From positions 795,223 to 859,222 of the forward strand of contig NZ_JAFRDR010000002.1 in NCBI RefSeq assembly GCF_017377795.1: DNA of 64,000 nt. The letters run 5' to 3'. Origin of the DNA: Williamsia soli (GTDB lineage: Bacteria; Actinomycetota; Actinomycetes; Mycobacteriales; Mycobacteriaceae). A program made the translations under genes and the position numbers. Below the pieces are notes generated by a model. It was given only the letters and a program-made list of their open reading frames with translations, ran no database searches and was not told where the DNA came from. Shown here in pieces: positions 36,523 to 46,661 of this stretch. Position 1 is the stretch's first letter, and every line of letters starts with the position of its first letter.

Positions 36523-36654
36523 ATGCCTGCGGAGTCCGAATGGAGACGTGGAGACGCCGCTCTGCCTATCGACCTGGTCTTCTACCGACTGACCGCGGTG
36601 GTACGGAGAATCTCAGCGGGCAAACCAATCCCTACCCAGCCGGGGACCGAATGA
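36523..36654 (+). CDS. Possible small protein, 43 residues
   Basis: The ATG at 36523 begins MPAESEWRRGDAALPIDLVF and ends with PGTE before a TGA. A purine-rich GGCGGGG lies just upstream. It would be divergent from the hypothetical gene to its left. Third-position GC is only moderate, so it may be chance. No family was recognised. Confidence 0.3.
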   Translation: MPAESEWRRGDAALPIDLVFYRLTAVVRRISAGKPIPTQPGTE

Positions 36655-36659
36655 CTCGA

Positions 36660-36687
36660 TGCCGGGGGACCCCCGACCCTCCCGGCA
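36660..36687 (-). terminator. Possible terminator of tRNA-Leu
   Basis: TGCCGGG and CCCGGCA arms with an inner GGGGG/CCCCC pairing, 48 bp beyond the 3' end of the minus-strand tRNA. No T-run follows. Confidence 0.35.
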
Positions 36688-36734
36688 CTACCGCCCCTCG
36701 GCCTTCGCTGGCCGGGGGGCGGTCATCTTGTTCC

Positions 36735-36819
<85 letters not shown>

Positions 36820-36868
36820 GTGTGCAGGGGACAGACTACCGGCTGACCAGCGAGTTGCGGCACTTAGG

Positions 36869-36874
36869 TACGGT
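36869..36874 (+). promoter_or_regulatory. -10 box of the Rv1343c-like gene, leaderless layout
   Basis: TACGGT, 6 nt, then ATG at 36881. Confidence 0.45.
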
Positions 36875-36880
36875 CAAGAC

Positions 36881-37333
36881 ATGGCATCGAACAAGCAGCG
36901 GCACCGACCAGCACTCATCGCGCTGGTCATCGTCGCAGCTGTTGCCTGCCTGGCCATGGCCTGGTGGCAGCTCGACCGGTTCGAGTCCAGCGCGGGTACC
37001 GGGCAGAACCTCGGCTATGCACTGCAGTGGCCCGCGTTCGCGGCGTTCTTCGTCTACGCCTACCACAAGTTCGTCGTCCTCGAGGACAATCCGGACGAAG
37101 TCGAGAAGATGCATGCGGCGAACAACGGAATCAAAGAGATCCCCGCGGGCATCCTGCCGCCGCGGCCGAGTGCCGCGCCCACGCCGACGGTCGAGGACGG
37201 CACCACCGAAGGCGATCAGATCGCCGAATACAACCGGATCCTCGCCGAACTCGCAGAAGCGGACGCGGCCCGTCTGGCGCGACTGCAGGCCCAAGCGGCC
37301 CCATCCGACAATTCGCAACGGAGTAATCAGTGA
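36881..37333 (+). CDS. Membrane protein in the Rv1343c (LprD) position
   Basis: 150 residues. Two hydrophobic segments (ALIALVIVAAVACLAMAWW and ALQWPAFAAFFVYAYHKF) are followed by a soluble, charged and proline-containing tail (about 75-150) with an Ala/Glu-rich helix. The motif QNLGYALQWPAFAAF is characteristic of a conserved actinobacterial family without a known function. A Cys near residue 23 is not in a good lipobox. The downstream gene overlaps by 4 bp, and the pair mirrors Rv1343c-Rv1342c beside rdgB and rph. Confidence 0.8.
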   Translation: MASNKQRHRPALIALVIVAAVACLAMAWWQLDRFESSAGTGQNLGYALQWPAFAAFFVYAYHKFVVLEDNPDEVEKMHAANNGIKEIPAGILPPRPSAAPTPTVEDGTTEGDQIAEYNRILAELAEADAARLARLQAQAAPSDNSQRSNQ

Positions 37334-37689
37334 CCGAAACACCCGCCGAGTCGACCACCACCCCGAGGACGATCACCCCACCGAACAAGATCAAAGGGGC
37401 ACTGCTGCGATATCGGGTGATGGCCTGGATCACCGGCCTGTGGCTGCTGCTGCTGGTTGCCGAGATGATCCTGCTCTACGGGTTCGACAACCACTCACTC
37501 GACTTCGTTCCGTTCGTGCACGGGTGGGTGTACTTCATCTACCTGATCATGGCGATCGACCTCGGCATCAAGGTCCGCTGGCCGATCGGCAAGGCGATCT
37601 TCACGCTGATCGCCGGAACAATCCCGTTCCTGTCGTTCTGGGTGGAACACAAACGCACCCAGGAGATCCGGGCGCAGTTCAGCCTCTGA
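37330..37689 (+). CDS. DUF3817 membrane protein (Rv1342c-like)
   Basis: 119 residues with three hydrophobic helices in the DUF3817 region (RYRVMAWITGLWLLLLVAEM, PFVHGWVYFIYLIMAIDLGIK, AIFTLIAGTIPFLSFWVEH). The GxxH-type HGW and the C-terminal WVEHK are family-typical. The GTG start overlaps the previous stop (GTGA), so translation is coupled. Function unknown. A second DUF3817 gene lies at 57502-57882. It converges on rdgB with 3 bp between stops. Confidence 0.85.
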   Translation: MTETPAESTTTPRTITPPNKIKGALLRYRVMAWITGLWLLLLVAEMILLYGFDNHSLDFVPFVHGWVYFIYLIMAIDLGIKVRWPIGKAIFTLIAGTIPFLSFWVEHKRTQEIRAQFSL

Positions 37690-37692
37690 ACG

Positions 37693-38310
37693 CTACCGCG
37701 TCGCCAACTCGCGCAAGGCGGGCAACAGCTGCGCCAGTGCCCGCCCGCGGTGACTGAGCGCGTCCTTCTCGGCCCCCGACAACTCGGCCGAGGTGCGCCC
37801 CTCGCCTGCTGCGTCATCGGGTACGAAAACGGGGTCATAGCCGAACCCGTTGTCGCCGCGAGGTTCTGCGATGATCCTCCCCCGCCACTCTCCGCGGACA
37901 ACGACCTCCGAGTCAGCCGTGACCAGCGCGCACGCAGAGACGAACGCGCCGCCACGCCGCTCCTCAGGTACATCTCTGAGTTGACCGAGCAGCAACGCAG
38001 TGTTGGCAGGATCATCACCATGCCGACCGGACCAGCGCGCCGAGAGCACCCCCGGCATGCCGTTCAGCGCATCCACCTCGAGGCCGGAATCATCGGCAAC
38101 ACATGGCAATCCGGTGGCGGCGTATGCGTCCCGGGCCTTCGCGAGGGCATTCTCCTCGAACGTGGCGCCGGTCTCCGGTGCCTCCTCGAACGGGGGCACC
38201 TCGTCGAGACCGATCACCTCGAGGCCCTCGATGCCTGCCTGCTCCACCACGCGCCGGAGCTCGGCCAACTTCTTGGCGTTGCGACTGGCAACCAGTAGAC
38301 GACCACCCAT
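37693..38310 (-). CDS. rdgB: dITP/XTP pyrophosphatase (RdgB/HAM1)
   Basis: A 205-residue non-canonical purine NTP pyrophosphatase that cleans dITP, XTP and ITP from the nucleotide pool. Motifs are LLVASRNAKKLAELRRV at the N-terminus, CVADDSGLEVDALNG (catalytic Asp pair), and GFGYDPVFVPD and DALSHRGRALAQLLPAL at the end. The length is normal. The ATG overlaps the rph stop codon (ATGA), showing translational coupling in the rph-rdgB pair. Confidence 0.95.
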   Translation of the reverse strand: MGGRLLVASRNAKKLAELRRVVEQAGIEGLEVIGLDEVPPFEEAPETGATFEENALAKARDAYAATGLPCVADDSGLEVDALNGMPGVLSARWSGRHGDDPANTALLLGQLRDVPEERRGGAFVSACALVTADSEVVVRGEWRGRIIAEPRGDNGFGYDPVFVPDDAAGEGRTSAELSGAEKDALSHRGRALAQLLPALRELATR

Positions 38311-39095
38311 CAGCTGCCGAATGCCTTGCGCTTGCCCGGGGTCTCGGCAACCGGTAGCTCACCCGGGTACGGAAGCGCCAACGCCGCACGCTGCACCTCG
38401 AAGAGTTGCTCGGTGCCCGCCATCGCCACGTCGAGCAACCGGTCCAGGGTCGACCGCGGGAAGGTCGCGCCCTCCCCCGTGCCCTGGATCTCGACAAGAG
38501 TTCCTGTGTCGGTGGCCACCACATTCATGTCCACCTCGGCACGAGAATCCTCTTCGTAGGGCAGGTCCAGGCGCACGCGACCGTCGACGACGCCAACGCT
38601 GACGGCGGAGATCATGCAGGAAATTGGCTGCGGGTCAGCGAGTTTGCCTGCGGCGTTCAGATAGGTCACCGCATCGGACAACGCAACGTAGGCGCCGGTG
38701 ATGGCTGCGGTTCGTGTTCCACCGTCGGCCTGGAGCACGTCACAGTCGAGCGCGATCGTGTTCTCCCCCAACGCCGCGAGGTCGATGCAGGCACGCAGCG
38801 ACCGACCGATGAGGCGGCTGATCTCCTGGGTGCGACCGCCGACCTTGCCCTTGACGGACTCGCGATCGGAACGGTCGTGGGTGGCGGCGGGCAACATCGC
38901 GTACTCCGCTGTGAGCCAGCCGAGTCCGGAGCCGCGGCGCCATCGGGGAACCCCCTCGGTGACACTCGCGGTGCACATCACTCGCGTCTGCCCGAATTCC
39001 ACCAACACTGATCCGGCGGGGTGATTGGTGAATCCGCGGGTGATGGTGACCTTCCGCAGCTCGTCATCGACTCGGCCATCTACACGTCTACTCAC
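38310..39095 (-). CDS. rph: Ribonuclease PH
   Basis: 261 residues. A phosphorolytic 3'-5' exoribonuclease that trims tRNA 3' ends. The family blocks are present: [74 protein letters not shown] and [19 protein letters not shown]. The GTG at 39095 is chosen because it gives the conserved start and lies 7 nt from a TAGGGT -10 box. The frame upstream of it is not protein-like. It is followed by rdgB with overlapping codons. Confidence 0.95.
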   Translation of the reverse strand: MSRRVDGRVDDELRKVTITRGFTNHPAGSVLVEFGQTRVMCTASVTEGVPRWRRGSGLGWLTAEYAMLPAATHDRSDRESVKGKVGGRTQEISRLIGRSLRACIDLAALGENTIALDCDVLQADGGTRTAAITGAYVALSDAVTYLNAAGKLADPQPISCMISAVSVGVVDGRVRLDLPYEEDSRAEVDMNVVATDTGTLVEIQGTGEGATFPRSTLDRLLDVAMAGTEQLFEVQRAALALPYPGELPVAETPGKRKAFGS

Positions 39096-39102
39096 ACCGC
39101 CT

Positions 39103-39108
39103 ACCCTA
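39103..39108 (-). promoter_or_regulatory. -10 box of rph, leaderless layout
   Basis: TAGGGT on the minus strand, 7 nt (AGGCGGT), then GTG at 39095. This gives rph-rdgB a promoter of their own inside the long minus-strand gene run. Confidence 0.55.
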
Positions 39109-39159
39109 TCGACTCTGGCCAGACCTGTGGTCGGGTGGCCGATACGCGGGTCGCCGGCG

Positions 39160-39924
39160 TCAGTCGATGTCGATCTGTTCGCCTTTACGGACGACCGTGA
39201 TCGGGCCGTCGTACACCTCACGTGCTTCGGCGAGTACGTCATCGGGCCAGGTCCATGGCGGAAGGTGGGTCAGCGCAAGCTTCTTGACCCCCGCTTTGGC
39301 GGCGGCTTCGCCCGCTTCACGCCCGGACAAGTGCAGGTTCGGCGGCCGGTTGGCCGGATCGTGAGTCCACGATGCCTCGCACAAGAACACGTCAGCGCCC
39401 TCGGCCAGTTCGATCAGCTCATCGCACACACCGGTGTCCCCCGAGTACACGAGGACTTTCCCCCCGGGCGCGGTGATCCGAAATCCGAAGGTCGACGGCG
39501 GATGGTTGACCTTTCGCGCCAGGATCCTCATCCCGCCCAAGTCGATCTCTTGTCGGTCAGCCCATTCGCCCACCTCGAAGGTATCGGTGATGTCGTCGAG
39601 CTGACCCGCGTATTCCGACGACGCGGCGCCGATCCGCGCGGCGGTACCCGGAGGCCCGATGAGCGTGCCCTTGCCTGTCGCAGGCACCGGACTGTACCGG
39701 CGCCACACCAGCAAACCCGGGAGATCGAGGCAGTGATCGGCATGGAGGTGGCTGAGCACGATCGCCACGTCGTTCGGGTTCGCGTGCTGTTGCAGGGACC
39801 CGAGGACGCCCGGGCCGAAATCCATCACCACCGGCTGGTGCCCGGGCACGGTCAGGAGATACCCCGACGCCGGAGAGTCCGGGCCAGACAAACTGCCCGA
39901 ACAACCCAGCACGGTCAAACGCAT
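39160..39924 (-). CDS. Metallo-beta-lactamase-fold phosphodiesterase (Rv1339-like)
   Basis: 254 residues with metal-ligand motifs HLHADHCLD near 60-67, a downstream Asp in VYSGDTG, and a C-terminal His in LALTHLPPW. It matches the Rv1339 protein in position and sequence character. Rv1339 has been described as an atypical class II cAMP phosphodiesterase that lowers cAMP and changes antibiotic tolerance; alternatives are RNase Z-like hydrolases of this fold. It is cytosolic. The gene lies 48 bp downstream of murI on the same strand. Confidence 0.88.
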   Translation of the reverse strand: MRLTVLGCSGSLSGPDSPASGYLLTVPGHQPVVMDFGPGVLGSLQQHANPNDVAIVLSHLHADHCLDLPGLLVWRRYSPVPATGKGTLIGPPGTAARIGAASSEYAGQLDDITDTFEVGEWADRQEIDLGGMRILARKVNHPPSTFGFRITAPGGKVLVYSGDTGVCDELIELAEGADVFLCEASWTHDPANRPPNLHLSGREAGEAAAKAGVKKLALTHLPPWTWPDDVLAEAREVYDGPITVVRKGEQIDID

Positions 39925-39972
39925 GCCGCCATGCTGCCACGCCTGAGGACCGTGGCGCCGCCGGACGGCAGA

Positions 39973-40773
39973 TCAGGCGTGTTGAACTGCTCCGATGGCG
40001 GGTCCGAGGAACCTCGTCGCCAACCGCGCGAACGAGTCCGGGTCGCCGGTCGCCTGGAAGACGCGCTGCGCGGGCAGTTCCGATGGTTCGCGAAGCAGAT
40101 CGTTCGCGGTGAGGACCCGTAGCACGTCCTTCGCCGTCTCCTCCGCACTCGACACCAGCGTCACGTCGTCGCCGACCGCCAACTGGATGACCCCGGACAA
40201 CATCGGATAGTGGGTGCAGCCGAGGACGACGGTGTCGACCCGGGCGGCGGCCAACGGCTCGAGGTAGCCCTCCGCCAAGCCGAGAACCTGGCGACCGCTG
40301 GTGATGCCCCGCTCGACGAAGTCGACGAACCTCGGGCACGCAACGGACGTGATGACCGCGTTCTGCGCGGCGGCGAAGGAGTCCTCGTACGCCCGAGAGG
40401 CGATGGTCGCCTCGGTCCCGATCACTCCGATACGTCCCGACCTGGTCGCGGCCACAGCGCGGCGCACTGCCGGCAGGACCACCTCGATCACCGGAACCGG
40501 GTAGCGCTCACGCGCATCTCGCAGACACGCCGCCGACGCGGTGTTGCACGCGATCACCAGCGCCTTGACACCTCGCTCGACGAGTTCGTCGCCGATGGCG
40601 AGTGCGTGGGCCCGAATCTGCGGGATGGTCAGCGGCCCGTAAGGACCGTGCGCGGTATCGCCGATGTAGATGATGTTCTCGGCGGGCAGTTGGTCGATCA
40701 CGGCGCGCGCCACCGTCAGGCCACCGACCCCGGAATCGAAGATCCCGATCGGTGCGTCCACATCTGTGATCAC
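39973..40773 (-). CDS. murI: Glutamate racemase
   Basis: 266 residues; converts L- to D-glutamate for peptidoglycan. The motifs are [29 protein letters not shown], the first catalytic Cys in [10 protein letters not shown] near residue 78, and the second in [11 protein letters not shown] near 190. GTG 40773 gives the usual start and overlaps the rhomboid stop (GTGA), so the two are translationally coupled. The long N-terminal extension of the open frame is the rhomboid gene read out of frame. Confidence 0.95.
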   Translation of the reverse strand: MITDVDAPIGIFDSGVGGLTVARAVIDQLPAENIIYIGDTAHGPYGPLTIPQIRAHALAIGDELVERGVKALVIACNTASAACLRDARERYPVPVIEVVLPAVRRAVAATRSGRIGVIGTEATIASRAYEDSFAAAQNAVITSVACPRFVDFVERGITSGRQVLGLAEGYLEPLAAARVDTVVLGCTHYPMLSGVIQLAVGDDVTLVSSAEETAKDVLRVLTANDLLREPSELPAQRVFQATGDPDSFARLATRFLGPAIGAVQHA

Positions 40774-41417
40774 TGGGTCAGTGCCTTCTTCTCGTCGCGC
40801 TTGCGATCCTTCTTCGACAGGTACCAGGCGGCCAGGACGCCTCCGATCGCACCGAACAGGTGCCCTTGCCAGGAGACCCGGCCGTCTGTGGGGACCACGC
40901 CCCACAGCACACCTCCGTAGATCATGAAGACCACGACACCGAGGAGGACCTGCCAGATGTCGCGATTGAACAGCCCGCGCACCAGGATGTAGGTGAGCCA
41001 GCCGAAGATGATGCCGGACGCTCCGACGGTCACGGTGTACGGCGGCGCGAACATCCAGACGCCGAGGCCCGACACGACCCACACGATGGCCGTCGTGATG
41101 ATGAAACGCCTCGCCATCAGGACCAGGAAACCCAGCACCATCCCGGGAAGTGTGTTGGCCGCCAGGTGTTCCCAGTCGGCGTGCAGAAACGGCGAGAAGA
41201 AGATGCCGGTGAGTCCGTCGGCCTCCCGCGGTTCGATACCCGCACTGTCGAGGTCGTGTTTACTGACGGCGTCGATCGCCTCGACGACGTAGAGGAGCGC
41301 AGTCAGGACGGCGATGGTGACGGCCGAGCGCGCCCACAGCGGCCACGACGTCCGCGCAGGCGCAGGGGGTCCGGCGGACGGCAGTCCACCGCCGTAAGAG
41401 CCGAGCGATCCGGTCAT
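40770..41417 (-). CDS. Rhomboid intramembrane serine protease
   Basis: 215 residues with about six membrane helices. The catalytic Ser is in [11 protein letters not shown] near residue 132, and the catalytic His in [16 protein letters not shown] near 185. [14 protein letters not shown] supplies the conserved HxxxN region. It cleaves single-pass membrane proteins within the bilayer; the substrate is unknown. It matches Rv1337 in position between cysM and murI. A GGAG ribosome site precedes the ATG. Confidence 0.92.
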   Translation of the reverse strand: MTGSLGSYGGGLPSAGPPAPARTSWPLWARSAVTIAVLTALLYVVEAIDAVSKHDLDSAGIEPREADGLTGIFFSPFLHADWEHLAANTLPGMVLGFLVLMARRFIITTAIVWVVSGLGVWMFAPPYTVTVGASGIIFGWLTYILVRGLFNRDIWQVLLGVVVFMIYGGVLWGVVPTDGRVSWQGHLFGAIGGVLAAWYLSKKDRKRDEKKALTQ

Positions 41418-41446
41418 GGGTCTCCGATCAGATATCGCCGCGACCG

Positions 41447-42430
<984 letters not shown>

Positions 42431-42703
42431 TCAGCCGCCGGCGACGGCAGGCAGAATCGTGACCTCGTCGCCGTCGGCAACGGCGGTGTCGAGTCCGCCG
42501 GAGAACCGGACGTCCTCGTCGTTGACATAGACGTTGACGAATCGGTGTAGCTTTCCGGAAGCGATGAGGCGGTCCTTGAGCCCGCCGTGGCTCGCATCGA
42601 GATTGTCGATCAGTTCGGCCACCGTCGCACCGGTGGATTCGACGCGCTTGTTCCCGTCGGTGTATGTCCGCAGGATCGTGGGGATGGAAACGGTTACCGC
42701 CAT
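42431..42703 (-). CDS. cysO: Sulfur carrier protein CysO
   Basis: A 90-residue beta-grasp (ThiS/MoaD-like) protein ending in the diglycine VAGG, which is thiocarboxylated and gives sulfur to CysM. The internal FVNVYVNDEDVRFSGG and DGDEVTILPAVAGG match the family. It sits between mec (9 bp upstream) and cysM, exactly the M. tuberculosis order. Confidence 0.95.
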   Translation of the reverse strand: MAVTVSIPTILRTYTDGNKRVESTGATVAELIDNLDASHGGLKDRLIASGKLHRFVNVYVNDEDVRFSGGLDTAVADGDEVTILPAVAGG

Positions 42704-42712
42704 GGCGAACTC

Positions 42713-43117
42713 CTAGTTGATGTCGATCTCTTCTTCGGTGACCACTCCGTCGGCGATCCGGTAACTGCGGATCTCCTCGGTGTCGGGATCTCGGGTGGAG
42801 ATCAAGACGTAGTGTGCGTTCGGTTCGGAGGCGTACGAGACATCGGTACGGCTCGGGTACGCTTCGGTCCCAGTGTGAGAGTGATAGATCACCACCGGTT
42901 CCTCAGCCGCTCTCTCCATCTCGCGCCACACCTTGAGCTGCTCGCCGGAGTCGAACCGGTAGAAGGTCGGTGAGCGTTCTGCGTTGACCATCGCGATGAA
43001 CCGCTCCGGCCGATCCGAACCCTCCGGGCCCGCGATCACACCGCAGGCTTCGTCGGGATGGTCCGTACGAGCATGCGCGACCATCGAGTCGACCAGCGAA
43101 CGGCTGATGGTGAGCAC
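42713..43117 (-). CDS. mec: JAMM/Mov34 metalloprotease Mec
   Basis: 134 residues; a zinc peptidase that hydrolyses the CysO-cysteine adduct to release cysteine. The JAMM ligands are visible: a Glu in DEACGVIAG near residue 25, and HSHTGTEAYPSRTD (two His and an Asp). The GTG start has GGAGG 5 nt upstream. It heads the three-gene cysteine cassette and follows the P1 peptidase gene. Confidence 0.93.
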   Translation of the reverse strand: MLTISRSLVDSMVAHARTDHPDEACGVIAGPEGSDRPERFIAMVNAERSPTFYRFDSGEQLKVWREMERAAEEPVVIYHSHTGTEAYPSRTDVSYASEPNAHYVLISTRDPDTEEIRSYRIADGVVTEEEIDIN

Positions 43118-43147
43118 TGCTACCTCCGTAGTCGGTTCGGTGTAGGG

Positions 43148-44311
43148 CTACGTCGATGACGGGGCTCGTGACTCAAACGCTGATGGCAACGTCTGCCGGT
43201 AGGTCGGTATTCCGGCGACAGGAGCTGCCGCGATCACGGCTGTGACGATGGCCCGTTGCACGACGGTCGCCGCGGCCTCTCCGATTGCGGCGACGAGGGC
43301 GACATTCGGGTTCATGCCTCTCGGGATGACCGGGGTCTCTCGCGGTGTCGGGTTCACCGAACCGGTGGCGACCGCGAAGAGCGTGTCGCCGTCGAGCGGC
43401 GAATGTGCCGGACGGATGGCGCGGGCGAGCCCGTCATGAGCGGTCATCGCGACCCGCTGGGTTGATGCCGGGTCGAGGTCGGCGTCGGTTGCCACCACCC
43501 CGATCGTGGTGTTGAGCGGACTCGACTTCGCGGTCAGTTCTGACAGAGCGGCGGTCTCGACGTCCGAGGGCTTGCGCAGTCCGAAGTAGTCGAGCTCGAT
43601 CGGCAGCGCACCCCAGGGCAATCCGCTGGCGGGGTCGATCACCGCCCCGACGGGGTTCGCGACGACCAGGGCGCCGACCGTGATCCCCGTCGCCGGACCC
43701 GAGGTGAACGTGATGCTCGCCGACCCGACACCGCCCTTGAGCGCACCCGCCCGTGCGCCGGTCCCCGCACCGACCGATCCCAGTTCCACGCCCGGGCCGG
43801 CCGCCTGCGCCGCGAGCCTACCGAAGTCGCGGTCGGGTCTGGCCGTCCATCTCCCGACCGCGAGATCGAAGATCACCGCAGCCGGGACGATGGGTACCAC
43901 CGACCCACGGGTGTCCATGGCCAGACCGAGGCCGGCATCCTCCAGGTGGGTCATCACCCCGTCGGCTGCTGCCAGTCCGTACGCGCTACCGCCACTGAGC
44001 ACGATCGCGTGCGCCGTCTGCACCGTGTTCGCGGGATCGAGCAGGTCGGTCTCCCGGGTGCCCGGTCCCCCGCCCCGCACGTCGACTGCCGCAACCGCAC
44101 CGTCGGGAAGCAACACAACCGTGGTGCCCGTCGCCCAACCTTCGCCCGCCACGTCGTCTGTGCCCACCCGGACCTCGTCGTCGAGGCGATGATGGTGCCC
44201 GACCTGCACCCCTGCGACGTCGGTGATCGAATCGGATGCGCCGGGAATCACTTGTGGTGCCCTACCCTTCGAAGATGTCGCCGCGTGCCGCGAGGCGCGG
44301 CCGGAAGTCAC
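43148..44311 (-). CDS. P1 family (DmpA/S58) peptidase, Rv1333-like
   Basis: 387 residues. It is an N-terminal-nucleophile peptidase that cleaves itself between Gly and Ser. The segment GSVGAGTGARAGALKGGVGSASI near 185-205 contains the expected glycine-rich site and nucleophilic Ser, and AIVLSGGSAYGLAAADGV supplies the conserved middle motif. The likely activity is aminopeptidase or amidase on small peptides. The GTG start overlaps the DUF2017 stop (GTGA). It lies between the AosR-like gene and the cysteine cassette; its role there is unknown. Confidence 0.9.
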   Translation of the reverse strand: MTSGRASRHAATSSKGRAPQVIPGASDSITDVAGVQVGHHHRLDDEVRVGTDDVAGEGWATGTTVVLLPDGAVAAVDVRGGGPGTRETDLLDPANTVQTAHAIVLSGGSAYGLAAADGVMTHLEDAGLGLAMDTRGSVVPIVPAAVIFDLAVGRWTARPDRDFGRLAAQAAGPGVELGSVGAGTGARAGALKGGVGSASITFTSGPATGITVGALVVANPVGAVIDPASGLPWGALPIELDYFGLRKPSDVETAALSELTAKSSPLNTTIGVVATDADLDPASTQRVAMTAHDGLARAIRPAHSPLDGDTLFAVATGSVNPTPRETPVIPRGMNPNVALVAAIGEAAATVVQRAIVTAVIAAAPVAGIPTYRQTLPSAFESRAPSST

Positions 44312-44889
44312 TTACCGATCAGTGCGACCACCAGCAGTTCCTGCACCACCGTGAGCCAGTGGTACACGTCGAGATGAGCCGCCATCGGGTCCCCTTCCGG
44401 AAGTTGATCGGGGGTGGACTCGTCGATACCGATCATCGCGCCGAGCGCCAGCCGCACATCGTTGATCGCCGAGAGCCACTGGTCGGCCTCCTGCGGACTC
44501 AGCGAGATCTGACCGCCGCCGGCCGGCAACGAATCCAAGACCACCTGCGCCGCTTCCTGTTTCGCGTTGATGATGTGCGGTTCGTGCAAACTGCGCAATG
44601 CGCCGTTGAGGTCCCCGGTCACCGCGTCCACGGTGGTCGTCTCGTCCTGGTCGGGGCGGTGGAAGTCGGGGAACAGCCTCCCGAGAGTCGCATCCGTCGG
44701 CGGTGTCGAGTGTCCAGCCTCGATGCCTGTCAGGTCTGCCAGCGAATCGGTCGGTGCGGTCGACTGCCGCTCGTCGAGCAGCTCGGTCATCGACGTGACG
44801 AGTGAGGCGATGAGGTCGGACTCATGAGAGTCGAGTTCCGAGGTTATCCGCAGCCGCTCGCCCGATCCGCGCCGTTTCCAGTTGCGCAC
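44308..44889 (-). CDS. DUF2017 protein, AosR-like redox regulator (Rv1332 position)
   Basis: 193 residues, mostly helical and acidic (SDLIASLVTSMTELLDE, PDFHRPDQDETT, LSPQEADQWLSAINDVRLALG). The family is DUF2017. Its M. tuberculosis member Rv1332 has been reported as AosR, an actinomycete-specific redox-responsive transcription factor acting on the mec-cysO-cysM cluster, and the gene order here is the same. No classical helix-turn-helix is visible. No Cys can be seen in this protein, so a thiol-based switch within it is unlikely here. It lies 3 bp after clpS. Confidence 0.85.
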   Translation of the reverse strand: MRNWKRRGSGERLRITSELDSHESDLIASLVTSMTELLDERQSTAPTDSLADLTGIEAGHSTPPTDATLGRLFPDFHRPDQDETTTVDAVTGDLNGALRSLHEPHIINAKQEAAQVVLDSLPAGGGQISLSPQEADQWLSAINDVRLALGAMIGIDESTPDQLPEGDPMAAHLDVYHWLTVVQELLVVALIGK

Positions 44890-44892
44890 TGG

Positions 44893-45243
44893 TCAACTGT
44901 CCCGCTGCATGGTGGCCCACAGGCCTGCGGCATGCAGTTTCTGGACGTCGAGTTCAACCTTGTCCCGATCGCCGGTGGAGACGACGGCGCGGCCTTCGGT
45001 ATGAACCTGCATCATCAGTTCCGACGCCCTCGTCTCGCTGTATCCGAAGAGCTTCTGGAACACGTACGTGACGTAGCGCATGAGGTTCACGGGATCGTCC
45101 CACACGATGGTCACCCACGGCCTGTCCACTGCCTGGTCACGTTCGGCAACGGCGGTACTCGACGGGGTAATCTCGTGCTGACCGTCGCCCGCCGCCAACC
45201 ATGGTTCGCAGCGGGGCGGTGCGGTCATCATCTGTCCGCGCAT
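44893..45243 (-). CDS. clpS: ATP-dependent Clp protease adaptor ClpS
   Basis: About 116 residues. It delivers N-degron substrates to ClpC or ClpA. The conserved core [26 protein letters not shown] carries the N-end-rule binding Asp/Asn region, followed by [17 protein letters not shown] and [14 protein letters not shown] 45243 is chosen because a TACCCT -10 box lies 7 nt upstream. Tandem ATGs a few codons further in are alternatives. It is the first gene of the eleven-gene minus-strand run ending at rdgB. Confidence 0.92.
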   Translation of the reverse strand: MRGQMMTAPPRCEPWLAAGDGQHEITPSSTAVAERDQAVDRPWVTIVWDDPVNLMRYVTYVFQKLFGYSETRASELMMQVHTEGRAVVSTGDRDKVELDVQKLHAAGLWATMQRDS

Positions 45244-45250
45244 GACGCCT

Positions 45251-45256
45251 AGGGTA
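45251..45256 (-). promoter_or_regulatory. -10 box of clpS, leaderless layout
   Basis: TACCCT on the minus strand, 7 nt, then ATG at 45243. Confidence 0.5.
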
Positions 45257-45316
45257 CCGATAGTGACCGCTTCGAAGACAGCCTGCTGCGCCCACACGCC
45301 GGTACGCGCCGCGGCC

Positions 45317-45322
45317 TAGGGT
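45317..45322 (+). promoter_or_regulatory. -10 box of pncB, leaderless layout
   Basis: TAGGGT, 7 nt, then GTG at 45330. With the clpS box 60 bp away on the other strand, it forms a compact divergent promoter. Confidence 0.5.
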
Positions 45323-45329
45323 GTTGACG

Positions 45330-46661
45330 GTGACCTCAATGAACACAGCATTGTTGACAGACCAGTACGAGCTCACCATGGTTGCAGCCGCGCTCGCCGA
45401 CCACACCGCCCATCGCACGTGCACGTTCGAGGTGTTCGCGCGTCGATTGCCGGATGGACGCCGCTACGGTGTCGTCGCAGGGACCGGGCGTCTGGTCGAG
45501 CAACTCTCGCAGTTCCGATTCGGTCCGGAGCAACTCGCAGTCGTGGAGAAGTTCCTGGACGCCGACACCCTCGAGTGGCTGCGCAACTACCGGTTCTCGG
45601 GAGACATCGACGGCTACCCCGAAGGCGAGCTGTACTTTCCCGGTTCTCCGATTCTCACAGTGCGCGGGAGCTTCGCCGAAGCCGTGGTGCTCGAGACCCT
45701 TGCCCTGTCGATCCTCAACCATGACAGCGCCATCGCCTCCGCGGCCGCCCGCATGGTCACCGCAGCCGGATCTCGCCCGATCATCGAGATGGGGTCGAGG
45801 CGTACCCACGAGCAGGCCGCGGTCGCATCGTCGCGGGCCGCGTATCTCGCGGGCCTGTCGGCGACGTCCAACCTCGAGGCGGCGCGCCGGCACGGCGTGC
45901 CCAGCGCGGGCACCAGCGCTCATTCGTTCACCCTGCTTCACACGAGCGCCGACGGCCCCGACGAGAAGGCCGCATTCGCGGCGCAGGTCGCAACACTGGG
46001 CGTGGGTACGACGTTGCTCGTCGACACCTACGACATCACCCAGGGCGTCGCCAGCGCGATCGAGGTCGCGGGCACCGAGCTCGGCGCGGTCCGCATCGAC
46101 TCCGGTGACCTCGGGGTGCTCGCCCGGCAGGTTCGCAGGCAACTCGACGACCTGGGTGCGAGCAATACCCGCATCGTGGTCTCCGGCGACCTCGACGAAT
46201 ATGCGATCGCGTCATTGCGCGCCGAACCCGTCGACGTCTACGGGGTCGGGACGTCCCTGGTGACCGGGTCCGGGTCACCCACTGCGGGCATGGTCTACAA
46301 ACTGGTCGAGGTCGACGGGATTCCGGTGGCAAAACGCGCCAGTCACAAGGAATCGCGGGGCGGTGCGAAAACCGCGATACGCACCGCGAAGGCCACCGGC
46401 ACCATCGTGGAAGAGATCATCTACCCCACCGGTACCGCGGCGCCGGAGACGACACTCACCGCACGGCCGCTCCAGATCCCGCTGGTACGCGGTGGCGAGC
46501 CCGTCGTGGATCTGCCAACCCTCGATGACTCCCGAGAACACCTCGCTGCTGCCCTTGTCAGTCTTCCGTGGGAGGGTTTGGGACTATCGCGGGGGGAACC
46601 GGCAATACCGGTCCGGTTCATCGCGCCAGAAACGCACCAACCGGAGGGGTATCGACCGTGA
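45330..46661 (+). CDS. pncB: Nicotinate phosphoribosyltransferase
   Basis: 443 residues; joins nicotinic acid and PRPP to give nicotinate mononucleotide in NAD salvage. Motifs are LLTDQYELTMVAAAL, FEVFARRLPDGRRYGVVAGTG, YFPGSPILTVRGSFAEA, IEMGSRRTHEQAAVASSRAAY, RIDSGDLGVLAR and YGVGTSLVTGSG. The sequence resembles M. tuberculosis PncB1 throughout. GTG 45330 fits a leaderless promoter; GTG 45321 and ATG 45339 are alternatives. The stop overlaps the pncA start by 4 bp. Confidence 0.95.
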   Translation: MTSMNTALLTDQYELTMVAAALADHTAHRTCTFEVFARRLPDGRRYGVVAGTGRLVEQLSQFRFGPEQLAVVEKFLDADTLEWLRNYRFSGDIDGYPEGELYFPGSPILTVRGSFAEAVVLETLALSILNHDSAIASAAARMVTAAGSRPIIEMGSRRTHEQAAVASSRAAYLAGLSATSNLEAARRHGVPSAGTSAHSFTLLHTSADGPDEKAAFAAQVATLGVGTTLLVDTYDITQGVASAIEVAGTELGAVRIDSGDLGVLARQVRRQLDDLGASNTRIVVSGDLDEYAIASLRAEPVDVYGVGTSLVTGSGSPTAGMVYKLVEVDGIPVAKRASHKESRGGAKTAIRTAKATGTIVEEIIYPTGTAAPETTLTARPLQIPLVRGGEPVVDLPTLDDSREHLAAALVSLPWEGLGLSRGEPAIPVRFIAPETHQPEGYRP

